A stretch of 64,000 bases of DNA, taken from positions 1,550,001-1,614,000 of the forward strand of contig OX388320.1 of assembly GCA_947579605.1 (NCBI GenBank), written 5' to 3'. This stretch comes from Athripsodes cinereus. Its lineage: Eukaryota; Arthropoda; Insecta; Trichoptera; Leptoceridae. Positions 10,575-20,830 of this stretch are shown piece by piece (position 1 is the first letter of the stretch; each line of letters starts with the position of its first letter). The position numbers and the translations under genes were made by a program. The notes below the pieces were generated by a model that searched no databases, had not been told where the DNA came from, and saw nothing but the letters and a program-made list of their open reading frames with translations.

Positions 10575-11102
10575 AACGGTGAAGATATTGCCATGAACAC
10601 GTCCAAAGTATGAACAATTCCAGAATCCTAAATACTGTTCTACAAAGACTATATTAAGGACGACGGTGCTTACTAGGAAGACTTTCAAAACGATAGAAGG
10701 ACAGCATTGTTTCCACATCGCAAGAGGACTTTCCTTCATGAACAGACCTTTGAGTCTAATAAAAGATTCAGAAGACGAATTTAAAATGTTGTTATTTCCC
10801 CACTAGGTGCAATGCTATTATATTTATTGGTTGAATCGTTTTGATGAAAATTAACAAAATTTTTTTTTATTTTCTTGAGCATATTGTTAAGAGTTGTTTT
10901 GCATTCAATTATTTGCATTTAAATAAGAATTCACTGTGTTAGTTTTAAAGCATCTAGTAGAATTCTATAACGAAATAAATAAAACAAATGTTCTATTCTA
11001 CTATTTGATTTCCTTGACGAGAGAGACGTCTTTCGTTTTGTTAAGACATTGGCAATCGTTTTGTTAATTTATCGACATTGTCAATTTATTTCGTTAAAGA
11101 AC

Positions 11103-11165
11103 TACTACTATACCATCACGGCATATCCCACAAGTGGGGTAGTCAGCAGACCAGCTGAATGTAAG
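11103..11165 (+). mobile_element. SINE-like repeat A, tail-end fragment
   Basis: Starts with ACTACTACTATACCATCACG and continues CATATCCCACAAGTGGGGTAG and CAGACCAGCTG; only the end that carries the TACTA tract is present. Confidence 0.75.
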
Positions 11166-11937
11166 AAAAGTTAAAGAAGAATTATTAAAGTGAACCTTTG
11201 TGTTTATTTTTTATTTGGCTAGAACGAATCTGTTTCCAAATGTTTTCTCAACATTCCGCATCCAATGGAATACTGATCTTTACCTTACTCTGACATCGTA
11301 TTTTATACTCTCCTTCACATTTCTGTAGCACCCTATATAGTAATACATATTATTATACATAATGTGTATATACCAAAGCGCATTTTTGTGTCTGCAAAAC
11401 GCGTTCGGAATATTTATCGTGCCACTCAACTTTTCAGGCACCTTGTACTACCATAGAAAAAATGAATGTTTGAGAGTTTTCAGAAATGCTAAATGATAGT
11501 CGAGTATTTATTTTGCACTTTTTATCTCTGAGTGTTGATGGTGAGTTTGAAATGAACTTATTTTTGAAAACTTTTAGTTCGTAATAAAATGATACCTATT
11601 TTAAAAGTTGTAAAATAAACAAGATAATAAATTAAGTGAATTTTTAATAGACGGTTCAATGATTTTTTCCAGATTATTTAGAAAGAATACACAAGGAACT
11701 CTTTTTATTTGATGATAAAAATTATGTTTTTTTTTCTTTCTACAAAATATCTGGAATCCCTGTTAACCCAAATGCATCCCAAATCACACTCTCAGTAAAT
11801 AATTAATTTCTAAACAATACGTGTATAATAGGTTATGATGGGTTGAATGCTAAGAGAGAATGGGTTATGAAAGAATGGCTAACAGAAACGCAGATTTTCA
11901 AGAACTACGTGGCTGGAATACGTGCATTAAATTCTTA

Positions 11938-12440
11938 AGGACTTTCCCGTGGAGCACCCGGTAAAGAATTGGTCTCCCACTCTTCTGCGTAAGTTTTAGA
12001 GTGCCCTGTAAAAGGCAGGTGTTCAAAATAAATAAGACATTTTACATTTTTAATTCAGCGATGAGGTTTGCCACCCATCCTGAATGTCTTGATTTTATAT
12101 TGGCACGAAGAGGACAGTTTGCATGTTTTTTTATTGTTGTTGTTTTTTTTATTGTTGTTTATCGTCCTTAGACCAAAGTTTTTGGTACTTGGACTCCACA
12201 ATTTACAGAAGACAGGATAATACAATAGATTATATATACCTATGTACAAAAAAAAAATACAGAATCATAGATCAAAACACAATATCATTGCTAAGCAGAG
12301 TGTAAAGGGCTCTGTTAGCATTTCGTCAAACAGTATTCAATACAGATTCCATCGTTTCTTACATACAGCTGATCTGCTGGCTACCCCACTTGTGGGATAT
12401 GCCGTGATGGTATAGTATAGTATAGTATCTCGCACGTTTA
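11938..12440 (-). mobile_element. SINE-like repeat A, interrupted copy
   Basis: Minus-oriented copy in two parts. 11938-12126 covers GTGGAGCACCCGGTAAAG to GGCACGAAGAGGACAG; 12358-12440 covers CAGCTGATCTGCTGGC, ACTTGTGGGATATGCCGTG and the TATAG tract. About 230 bp of AT-rich sequence rich in TTGTTGTTTTT separates them. Confidence 0.8.
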
Positions 12441-12469
12441 GTAAAAAAAAAATCTGCCAGCTTGAGTGA

Positions 12470-12575
12470 GAAATAGTGGAAGAAGTGAAAGAAGTACGAA
12501 TAGATAGGCTCATATTGCGTTTCGTTATCTCTGCCTACCCCACTTGGGATAAGGCGTGAGTGTAGTAAAGTGATG
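12470..12575 (+). mobile_element. LINE J 3' end fragment
   Basis: Plus-strand match to the terminal about 100 bp of LINE J: GTTATCTCTGCCTACCCCAC, TTGGGATAAGGCGTGAG. It lies directly between two repeat A copies. Confidence 0.75.
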
Positions 12576-12659
12576 AAATATTTTATAGCACAGAAAAGAA
12601 AACTTGTACGATGATTATACTTGCGCAATGAGTCCTTTTGCTACCTTTCTTGTGAGAGA

Positions 12660-12840
12660 TAAATATTTCTACTACCATATTTCATATCACTCCATATTCC
12701 ACATGTGGGAAGGCCAGCAGATCGGGAGCATTTAAGAAACATGCAAGCTGTCCTATCCGTGTCAACAAAACACCAAAAATATTCAAGATGGTTGGCAAAA
12801 CTTATCACTGAATTCAAGATGCAAAATGTCAATAAACTTA
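12660..12840 (+). mobile_element. SINE-like repeat A, partial copy
   Basis: ACATGTGGGAAGGCCAGCAG, GAAACATGCAAGCTGTCC, AAGATGGTTGGCAAAAC and TGAATTCAAGATGCAAAATG follow the family order; the distal GGTGCTCCACGG end is missing. Confidence 0.75.
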
Positions 12841-12897
12841 AAATTAATCAGATGTACAATGGCGAAATTAAGAATTTAACTACTAATGAATCGAATT

Positions 12898-13060
12898 CAT
12901 CGGTAGCCTGCAGGTAGAGTCTTGGCCTCATGCACGAGAGGTGCGCAGTTTGATCCAAGATGTCAGCGACCCCTTTCCCAACACAAGTTTTAATCTTAGA
13001 AAATAAAAGAAAATAATTGTCCCATCTAGGACACTACCAAATTAGATGACGTTGTATTTT
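12898..13060 (+). mobile_element. tRNA-headed SINE
   Basis: A-box-like GGTAGCCTGCAGGTAGAG and B-box-like GCAGTTTGATCCAAG spaced as in a tRNA gene, followed by a body ending near GATGACGTTGTATTTTG. Not foldable by eye into a clean tRNA, hence SINE. Confidence 0.5.
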
Positions 13061-13124
13061 GTTAGCATTTTCTTGTATATTCATGTGCTAAATTTACATT
13101 TAATATAACCAATGATTAATAAAT

Positions 13125-13328
13125 TGATGATATTATACTTTAAATAACACACAGTTTACTTTTCACTAAGATTTATTCTAACCTCGAGCGCTTTCGTCAA
13201 TGTTAATGAATTGACATTTTCAAGAGAACTTGAAAATGTCAATTCATTAACATTGACGAAAGCGCTCGAGGTTAGAATAAATCTTAGTGAAAAGTAAACT
13301 GTGTGTTATTTAAAGTATAATATCATCA
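13125..13328. repeat. Perfect hairpin, 100-bp arms, 4-nt loop, Penelope-like motif
   Basis: 13125-13224 and 13229-13328 are exact reverse complements over all 100 bases; the loop is AGAA. The right arm carries a stem-forming GTCAAT...ATTGAC followed by CGAAAGCGCTCGAGG, the arrangement of degenerate hammerhead-like tails of Penelope-like elements. GATTAATAAATTG occurs at the left boundary (13114-13126) and again at 13372-13384. Confidence 0.95.
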
Positions 13329-13824
13329 TAATGAATTTTCACTCTGTGAATGTACAAACTTTAGAGTTATTGATTAATAAATTGTAAAAAAGCATCGATA
13401 GTTAAATATTTATGAAAAACTGTTGGATGTGCCTTTCCATATGAACCCCTCAATTAAACCTTATATTTTACATAAATACCTATATGTGATATTAATTCTC
13501 AAAAATTATTCATAGATTATCTTTACATATTCAAATTACACAAATAATAATAATAATCCCATTTTAAATCTCAGACCGACGATATATTCTTTACATTTAA
13601 TACCAATTTATTTGACCGCAGATATGAATATTAATATTATATATAAAACAATAACGATTAATAATAATATAAAGGGTATTATTACCGCAATGGGTTACCC
13701 AATATGTCCTGTTCACACGACTATAAAATTATGTAAAATTTATTAATAATAATATTATGATAATTTTCTGGATTAAAGATCACATTAAAATTATTAATGG
13801 TCTGTGTATGTTGAAAATAATTCT

Positions 13825-14000
13825 ATATTCTTTTATTTATTTATTTTTTATTATTTATTTATTTTTTCTTCACTGTACATTGATTACAATATTTGAAATC
13901 AATACAAAATATCATATTTACACTATCACGGAATCTATCACGAGTGATGTAGCCAGCGAACTGATGGTATGTGTAATGAATGCTCATTGTATGTCATCGT
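13825..14000. mobile_element. LINE A-tail-like tract followed by repeat A-like sequence
   Basis: 13830-13905 is a TTTATTTATT tract and CACTGTACATTGATTAC, paralleled at 51715-51790. 13925-14000 has weak repeat A words (ATCACGGAATCTATCAC, GTAGCCAGCGAACTG). Both are degraded. Confidence 0.4.
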
Positions 14001-14144
14001 CTCTACGCAAATTACAAGAAAAAAACAATATGTTCAGAATATGTTGAATACATATAGTTATTGTACATTGAAAACAAGCAATTAAACGCATAAATACTAA
14101 AAAATATCAAATACAATCATAGACCTAATAAGGATATCTTCTTC

Positions 14145-14290
14145 TTTTCGTGTCGGTCAGCAAATGATAAAATAACAAAAACATTAAAATCCCCATCTTC
14201 ATTCCCATTCCCTCCCAGAAAGCCACGACCTCTCTTTCATCGCCCCCTAGGTGAGTTCGCTCCAGGAATTCCTCCCAGTGACACTGAATA
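14145..14290 (-). mobile_element. LINE C tail fragment
   Basis: Minus-strand match to 31660-31960: CTTCTTCTTTTCGTGTCGGT, CCCTCCCAGAAAGCCACGAC, TAGGTGAGTTCGC, AGGAATTCCTCCCAGTGACA. It is the C-terminal coding end and (GAA)n tail of the same LINE. Confidence 0.8.
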
Positions 14291-14344
14291 AGAGTATTAC
14301 TATAACAGACACCTCATCAGCACAACCAACAGACTGCGCAAACT

Positions 14345-14530
14345 CCTTTAATTAGGAAACAGGAAATGTGTTACAATGCTTACGAATCGGCTTAAGGTGG
14401 TTTAATTGCACTTCACCCATGGTATGTTCACTAATCCCATCAATTCCTATTTCAAACCACTATGTTTGACATCTGTTGAGCGTAGGTACATGTCAACTAA
14501 CAGCAACCATCACAATCCAGTAAAATGCGG
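14345..14530 (-). repeat. Dispersed repeat B, copy 2 (inverted)
   Basis: GAATCGGCTTAAG, CACTTCACCCATGGTATGTT and GTCAACTAACAGCA are the reverse complements of blocks in copy 1, in matching order. Confidence 0.65.
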
Positions 14531-14756
14531 AAATTTCAATAAACAACCTATTCTTGTGAAAATAACGTAGTTTTTAAGCGATAATTACTATTTTTGCCAT
14601 CAGTGATACTGTAGTGCAGTTTAAATAACATTAAATTGTGTAATAGTGTTTTAAAAATATTAGAGTCCAATTCACCTCCAACAAGCAAGGGTAAAAGAAA
14701 CCCCAAATTCACACCAATAAAAATTGACACAAAATCTCTACAAAATGAAATATTTA

Positions 14757-15365
14757 CTATACTATACCCTCACGCCATGTCCCAAGTGGGGTAGGCAGAG
14801 AGAACGGAACGCCAAACAGATCTATCTTTACACATTTCCTTCGCTTCCTCCACATTCATACAGTTCCTCATACACGCACGTCGGTTCCTCTTACTCAACA
14901 CGCGGCCGTCCTTTAGAATTTGATCCACGTGATCAAGCCACGTGGTTCTCGGACGCCCGCGTTTCCTCACACCCTTTCTTTCAGATAAGTATATCCTCTT
15001 TGTCATTCTTACCTCGTTCATTCGTTCAACATGCCCAAACCACCGTAGTTTATTCACGCGCATTCTGTCCACAACACTCTTCTTGCATCCGCTCATTCTT
15101 CTAATATCCTCATTCTTCACTCTATCACGCAGCGTTTTACCAACCATTCTTCTCAACGATCGCATCTCTACTGCATTTATTCCACTTTCGTCCTTCTTCA
15201 ACCACGTCCATGTCTCGCTTGCATACGTAAGTGACGGTACCAGAATGGTATTGTGCACCAGCATTTTAGCCATGTTCGACACATTGTCATTGCTGACAAT
15301 GGGTCGAAGTGCACCGTTTACTCTAGCACCGGCCACTTTCCTTCTTTCAATGTCCCCATATTTGA
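14757..15365 (-). pseudogene. LINE J, C-terminal end of reverse transcriptase ORF (5'-truncated)
   Basis: Reference copy of the LINE family called J here. Its frame is open for about 200 codons to the stop near 14770: NGALRPIVSNDNVSN, SLTYASETWTWLKKDE, GINAVEMRSLRRMVGKTLRD, NKLRWFGHVERMNE, RKRGRPRTTWLDHVDQIL and SAYPTWDMA. This is the domain that follows the reverse transcriptase in many insect LINEs; the palm and YADD box are missing, so it cannot act alone. The 3' end reads GGCGTGAGGGTATAGTATAG on the minus strand. Sequence beyond 15365 is unrelated. Confidence 0.85.
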
Positions 15366-15924
15366 AATATTTATTATACGAATTATAACTGTGATCCAAC
15401 AACTTACTAGTTATTAGGTCAAACATTTATATGATATAAATTAATATCCTATTATGTTTTATAAAGATTTGTTTTAGAATCGTTAACCTATTTAAATTGT
15501 TCCTATGTAGGCCTAGTATTGTTTATTCTAAAGGGTTTTGGCTATTGTGTGGGTGTGTGTTTTTAAGTTGGTTCCTCTAAATCCTCAATTGTTGGAAAAT
15601 AATACGTAAAATGAATAATTGTTTATAGGCGTTTAACTGGTAGACAACAACATTATTATTCTTCCCATTTCCTGTACGAGAACAATAAAATAATATAATA
15701 ATAATTATTAAACTATTCTTTATGGCACCATTTTATAATAAATTTGTAAGTGAACTTATTGTATTATAGCTCTTCGCTGAATCCTCGAATAATATTGGCG
15801 AGGTTTTCTTTTTTGTCTTTACATTCATTCGTTTTTAGCTGCGTTCGAATTTCAGAACGAATGATACAAACAAATGCCCTTTATGTCGTTTTTTTTTATA
15901 ATAGATAAACCTAAAATTAATTGC

Positions 15925-15985
15925 ATGCAGTTAGTTCTCTGGCTACAAAGTTTGTGGAAAATGCCGTGCTGATGCGAATGAATGA
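15925..15985 (-). mobile_element. SINE-like repeat A, degraded tail
   Basis: TTCTCTGGCTAC, AAAGTTTGTGG and ATGCCGTG follow the order of the family's tail on the minus strand; strongly diverged. Confidence 0.4.
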
Positions 15986-16089
15986 ATAAATAAATATAAA
16001 TTAATAATAAAAAAAACTTAACAAATTGTTTCTTTCTCTTTTGGGAAATCACTTTCTTTGGATTTGAATACAACAATGCATAACATCCA

Positions 16090-16230
16090 TAGACAATTCA
16101 CACAGATTGAGTTATAATTATTATAGTCCTCATCTAAGATATGAATCTTGTAATTATAATGGGTACGAACGCGGCGATACACATTCGAGTATATATCTAC
16201 CTACAATGCACTAAACATTAATACACTTCT
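16090..16230 (+). repeat. Dispersed repeat F, copy 1
   Basis: AGACAATTCACACAGATTGAG, TGAATCTTGT, ATGGGTACGAACGCGGCGATA and ATACACAT are shared in order with 33865-33965. A LINE 3' UTR is the likeliest source. Confidence 0.6.
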
Positions 16231-16473
16231 TGTACATGTAAAACCTAGACCTATCTTAATTATATTTTTTCAAATTTTATTCTAGGAGTAATGACGTTGA
16301 AGATCATTGCTTCTAAGCAAAACTATAGACCTCACAAGTAGGCCTCAGTGGGCTGCCTGAAGGACTGGTTGATAGTAAATAGTTATTTTTTGTTTATTGT
16401 TGGGCATGGATCTCTCCTTCATCCTTATATGATTTCCTATCCTAACACTTAAATTATGAAATATTTTAATTAC

Positions 16474-16679
16474 CTTTCTCCTCCATCATCATCTTCCTCG
16501 TTGCTTCCAGATGCTGTGTTCGTCGGTCTCTCATCCTCAGGCTTTCTGGGTGTCCCCAAGGTAGTTTCTGCCAACCTCCTGGTCTGTGCTACGTTTTCTA
16601 TTACAGAACCTGCTCCTGCTTCACCTGGCAAAGGCTGTCTGCGGGCGGCCCGTTGTTTTCTTGCTCTATTTCGAAGTGC
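16474..16679 (-). CDS. Dop2R: D2-like dopamine receptor, exon for start of third intracellular loop
   Basis: 206-bp exon between a CAG acceptor and an AG/GTAATT donor. It begins at phase 0 with ALRNRARKQRAARRQP, the basic membrane-proximal segment that follows TM5 in insect D2-like receptors and is expected to contact the G protein. It continues into a low-complexity, hydrophilic stretch ending SNEEDDDGGE plus two bases (AG). The second half is not recognisably conserved, as is usual for the long third loop of insect Dop2R. Reading phase fits the upstream exon (phase 0) and three possible downstream partners (phase 2). It is separated by a 26.6-kb intron from the TM4-TM5 exon and is much richer in GC than the surrounding intron. 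Confidence 0.92.
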
Positions 16680-17831
16680 CTGGGAAAAAGAAATTTTTAT
16701 TTAAGACAAACGTTTTTCCAAAGTGATAACATACCTACCTAGAATGTTCTCTTGAGTAAATTTTTATGAAAGGTGCTATTTTTTAATTAATTAATTATAA
16801 TATAATACTATATAAAAAGCAAAAAATGTCAACGGAATATAACAAAGTAACTACTGAGCAGTGTTTTTCCAGTAATGACTTATATTATTTAATACTTCCA
16901 CGCCTGAGTAACCCTCTTTCACAGTACACCGTTTTTTATGAAAACAACATTTGGTTGTCAAAAATTCGTAATTAGACCAAAAGATGACTGGATGAACTTA
17001 AACCAGATTATTTAGAAGATAGCCCACTTTATAAAAACAAAAAATTAAGGCGTTCAGGTAAAACTCACCACTGAATTAAAGTTGTAAAATATCTTTATTT
17101 TTTTATATCTTATATAAATATCTTTATTTTTTTGCCTTTATCAAAGATATTTAAAAAAAATACGGTAAGGAGTGGGAGCCCAATTTTTTATTTTATCCAA
17201 TTAAATTGAAAGTGATTTATTTATAACAACTACTTGCTTTTTTGTAAATTTATGATTTCGATGAAGGTATTTTCGTATTTTATTCATTTCGAAAGTTCTG
17301 AACTATTCAGTACTAAATTTTATATTGTTTTGATAATAGGTAATTCATTTAACTCCGATGATTTAAACATTTTTGGTTAATTTAGGATCTTTGCTGGTCC
17401 ACATATTGAATGGATATTTTGTTAAAATATTCTGGAATTAATTGTTTGATCATGTAAATAAAACAAAATAAAATAACTAGAACCTATTAATAAACTATGT
17501 AGGTCACAATTATTAATATGAACAGAATACGGTGATAATAATGTTTAAAATATGTCTGAAATCAGCGTTAATATAATTATGTAATTATTATAAATAGAAA
17601 GCAATATAAAGAAGAAAAATATGACGAAACCATGAACCTGCAAATCTAATTACGGGATATGGCCAGTGTGCCGGCATAATGAGGTTTAGTCGTAGTATAG
17701 CGAAACAAAATGTTCAACGAAATCAGATGAAAATGAAAACACACACAACTATGTACATATTATAATACATAGAGATGGGCATCGTTCATCTAAAATTTAA
17801 TTCAGTTAATGTTTAAACCGTTACCGAAAAT

Positions 17832-17872
17832 GTTATGCCGTGACGGTATAGTAGTAGTAGAAGCAGTAGGTA
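17832..17872 (-). mobile_element. SINE-like repeat A, tail only
   Basis: ATGCCGTGACGGTATAGTAG followed by TAG repeats, the terminal part of the family in minus orientation. Confidence 0.6.
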
Positions 17873-18059
17873 CCGGTGTTGGAATCAAATCTTTGTAAAA
17901 GTTTTAAGTATCGTCCCCATCTCATTCAAAATATGTAACCGACTTAATTTAACGGAAGCTTAATAAAGAAAAGTTAACGTTATCTTTTTTATGATTAACA
18001 TAAACATTAAAAATTAATTACAATTTTAACATTTTAATCTATTAATCGTAAATGACCAG

Positions 18060-18208
18060 AGCCCGTAGACAATTTGTACTTGGCGATCGCCTACAAACGA
18101 ATTTTCGTCAATAACTGCAACAATGACGCATAATTATACGGTACGTGTAGGTAGATTGTCGAAAAGTTCGCCAGTAGACGATCGCTAAGTACAAATTGTC
18201 TACGGGCT
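18060..18208. mobile_element. 149-bp MITE with ~30-bp terminal inverted repeats
   Basis: The ends read AGCCCGTAGACAATTTGTAC and its inverse, with one difference over about 30 bp (CTTGGCGATCG against CTTAGCGATCG). The 3-bp word CAG flanks both ends (18057-18059, 18209-18211). No coding capacity. Superfamily not certain. Confidence 0.9.
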
Positions 18209-18682
18209 CAGTTCTGATTTCTGATAATACTATGTATAGTCAGTTAAAACAACTCTAATTCTGTAGTAAGAATAGTAGTCTGTTCAAGTAGGTACTGCAA
18301 TCATTTTATTCACTAGATGGTGTTTATTAAATTTGTTTTGTTTCGCTCTGTTTTTGTTTTTCATTTTGTCTTTAGAATAATGCATATGATGCTCAGATTA
18401 TGCAATCTTGTAAATAAATAATATAAATGCATTATTTTTGTGATTAATACAATATCATATGACCTTATTGAAGAATTAAGTGAATTTTTGACACAATCGT
18501 GTGCCGGAAATTGGATTTCAGTTGCTAGGAGCATGATACAGAGGAATTGAGAATGTTGTAGTCGTGGGCTAAATGCGTACCTACTCTTAACTGAGCCTCA
18601 TGTCCAATAAGTGTTGCGACTATGTATCATGCATTCCTTAAGAAAGTTCACACAGCTACCTAATGCCTATTACTAATAGGGT

Positions 18683-18750
18683 GCACAAGTAGTTAACACA
18701 TTCTCCTTGTAAGCGAGGGGTCGTGGGTTCGATACCCGATGTGAACATAA
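18683..18750 (+). mobile_element. tRNA-like SINE head
   Basis: AGTAGTTAACACATTCTCC (A-box region), TTGTAAGCGAGGGG, and a strong B box GTGGGTTCGATACCC. The acceptor ends do not pair, so this is a SINE head and not a tRNA gene. Confidence 0.6.
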
Positions 18751-19009
18751 CACTGCTTCTGGTTTTTCAAATAGACAATGCGAGTGCGCATTTACACGTG
18801 AACAAGCTAGTAGAAAAGGACTATGCGATCGGCACCCGCAGCAAGAGCAATAAAAGTTTAGAAATTCGATATAGGTGGCATACATCACTATACTTATTAC
18901 TATTCTCTTCCGATTTCTGTGTAGTGGAGTTTTCTTTGTGTCTATTAGGTTCAATTTTTTTTAATATCAGTAAGTGTATATTAAATATATCATAAAATGT
19001 ATTTTTATA

Positions 19010-19545
19010 ATAATGTCAAAGGCTTGTGCCGTGATTGGTGTATTATTTAACAAAATAACTCAAGAATTAAACTTAGAAGAAATTATCTTTGTTGAAAAAG
19101 CCAAACACCTCTATAAAATAAAGAATAATCTTATAAAATCAGACCTGAAACTAACCACAAACACTGAAATACACACCCACAATACGAGACAGAACCACCT
19201 ACGAACCACCCTCCCGAGAACAAATAGAAGGCGTAATGGATTCCTCCATACATCCATCAAATTATTCAACAGTCTACCTGGATGTTTGAAGGATGCTAGG
19301 AGTCTTAACATTTTCAAAAGAAGAATTAAAAGATACGCAAGGACATTAAAACTCAACACTGACAATAGACACCTGTAACCTGACCAAAATTTCCTATATG
19401 TTTAAAAAACTGTTTCCTCTCATACCAGTGGCTCAACTACTGAGTGAGGAAATTATAAAAAAAATACCATTGCACTGTAATATAATATTTGTCTACTATA
19501 TAATTTTGTTGTAGGTATTGTTGTTTTATTATTGAATAAATAAAT
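19010..19545 (+). pseudogene. CR1/Jockey-like LINE, C-terminal end and 3' UTR
   Basis: A frame open to 19378 encodes the end of a LINE polyprotein: THNTRQNHLRTTLPRTNR, RRNGFLHTSIKLFNSLPG, then a basic FKRRIKRYAR. This NTR...KLFNSLP...FKRRLK pattern is typical of the segment after the reverse transcriptase in CR1- and Jockey-like elements. A 3' UTR with GTGGCTCAACTACTGAGTG follows and ends in TTGAATAAATAAATAAT. Reverse transcriptase and endonuclease are absent. Confidence 0.8.
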
Positions 19546-19647
19546 AATATTTATAAATAAAGAAATACAATACATTAACGCTGCACATCTATCTAAAATG
19601 CAATGCTTCACAACAACCTACATGCCTTTTGCAAGAAACTTTCTAAA

Positions 19648-20430
19648 ATTACATAAGACGACATAGCACTGCTCGCAGACTCCGAGATGGAGCTGAACGA
19701 AGGCTTAGGAAAAATGGAAAGTATTCTGTTGTCAAAGTACAACATAAAAATAAATAAAGAAAAAACAAAATGAATGGTCGTTGGAAGAGAGGAAGCGACT
19801 GCGAACATTGCCATAAATGGAGTGAGCATCAAACAAGTAAGTGAATTCGTGTACCTGGGCAGCAGAATAAACCAGGATGGACGCTCCAAAGCAGAAATTG
19901 TAAGCAGAATAAACCAGGCAAGGATTGCCTTTTACAAAAAATCAAAGATATTGGAATCCCCAAATATTGACTTAAGCGTAAGGAAGAACCTTACTAAAGC
20001 CTTTGTATGGAGCATTCTGCTTTATGGTTGTGAGACATGGACCATCAGCAAGAGTGAAAGCGGACGTTTGGCGGCCTTTGAGATGTGGTGCTACAGACGC
20101 ATGCTTAAGATCCATTGGTCAGAGCACGTCGAAAATGAAGAAGTATTAACCAGGGTAGGCGAAAAAAGGCGACTCCTTAAGAGAATCAGCCAACAACGAG
20201 CTAACTGGATTGGCCACAACATCATGCACCCAGGACTACTCATCGCCATCGCAGAGGGTAAGACCGAGGGGACAAATGGCAGAGGCCGACCAAGAGACGC
20301 ATATATGGACCAACTGAAGAGAGACATGAACTGTGGCTCATACGTAGAGCTAAAAAGACTGGCTGAGAATAGAGACGAATGGAGAAGAAAAACAAAACTC
20401 GTTGAAGATCAATCCAATGGATTGTAACTC
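19648..20430 (+). pseudogene. RTE-like reverse transcriptase, C-terminal third (5'-truncated, in-frame stop)
   Basis: The copy enters just after the catalytic aspartates (DDIALLADSEMELNEGL), crosses an in-frame TGA at 19771-19773, and is then open for 217 codons: FVYLGSRINQDGRSKAEIVS, ILLYGCETWTISKSESGR, EMWCYRRMLKIHWSEHVEN, RANWIGHNI, NGRGRPRDAYMDQLKRDM. This is the C-terminal region of RTE-type endonuclease-reverse transcriptases. It ends with an AT tract that may be its 3' microsatellite. A close copy lies inverted at 49809-50450. Confidence 0.88.
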
Positions 20431-20670
20431 ATTATATATATTATATATATATATGAAGACTGTATGATCTAATTTTCATCCGAAATGCATGTACAACATG
20501 CACCTCATGAATGAAAGATCATTTGATTTTACGCAGGAGACAGTATGAAGGTGAAGGTTTTACTCCATTTCACCGCGTACAGTCGGGCAGAGACTTGGCT
20601 CATGCCTTTGCATACGGATATATATATTTATATATTTATATTTATATATATATATTTATATATATGGATG
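20430..20670. repeat. TA-rich microsatellite tracts
   Basis: 20432-20456 and 20618-20665 are (TA)n and TATATTTA tracts. The segment between has ATGCATGTACAACATGCAC and shows no coding potential. Confidence 0.8.
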
Positions 20671-20699
20671 AAGTCGCTTTTAAGCGATGAATGCAGTCA

Positions 20700-20830
20700 C
20701 CCGCTCTGAAAAGATTGATATGAGAGAAGCATAAGGGAGAAAAAGGTGGAATTGGTGAACGTTGCCATGGTGTAAAGCGCTTAAGCCAGCCAAAGCCGAT
20801 TCATAAGCATCGGAACACCTAATACTCTCT
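20700..20830 (+). repeat. Dispersed repeat B, copy 3
   Basis: ATTGGTGAACGTTGCCATGG, AAAGCGCTTAAGCCAGCC and AAGCCGATTCATAAGCATCG match copies 1 and 2. Confidence 0.65.

Larger units (their letters stand above)
8736..16473 (-). other. Dop2R intron between the 206-bp and 93-bp exons
   Basis: 7.7-kb intron packed with repeats: a scrambled LINE tail (9120-9630), two perfect hairpins (10447-10574 and 13125-13328), several copies of a SINE-like family, a tRNA-headed SINE (12898-13060) and LINE tails at 12470, 14145 and 14757-15365. Stretches 9640-10440, 10590-11100, 11170-11930, 13390-13820 and 15370-15920 show nothing I can name beyond AT-rich sequence. Confidence 0.85.

Noticed and set aside
18683..18750. 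tRNA gene
   Set aside because: A and B boxes are present but acceptor and anticodon stems do not pair; better explained as a SINE head.
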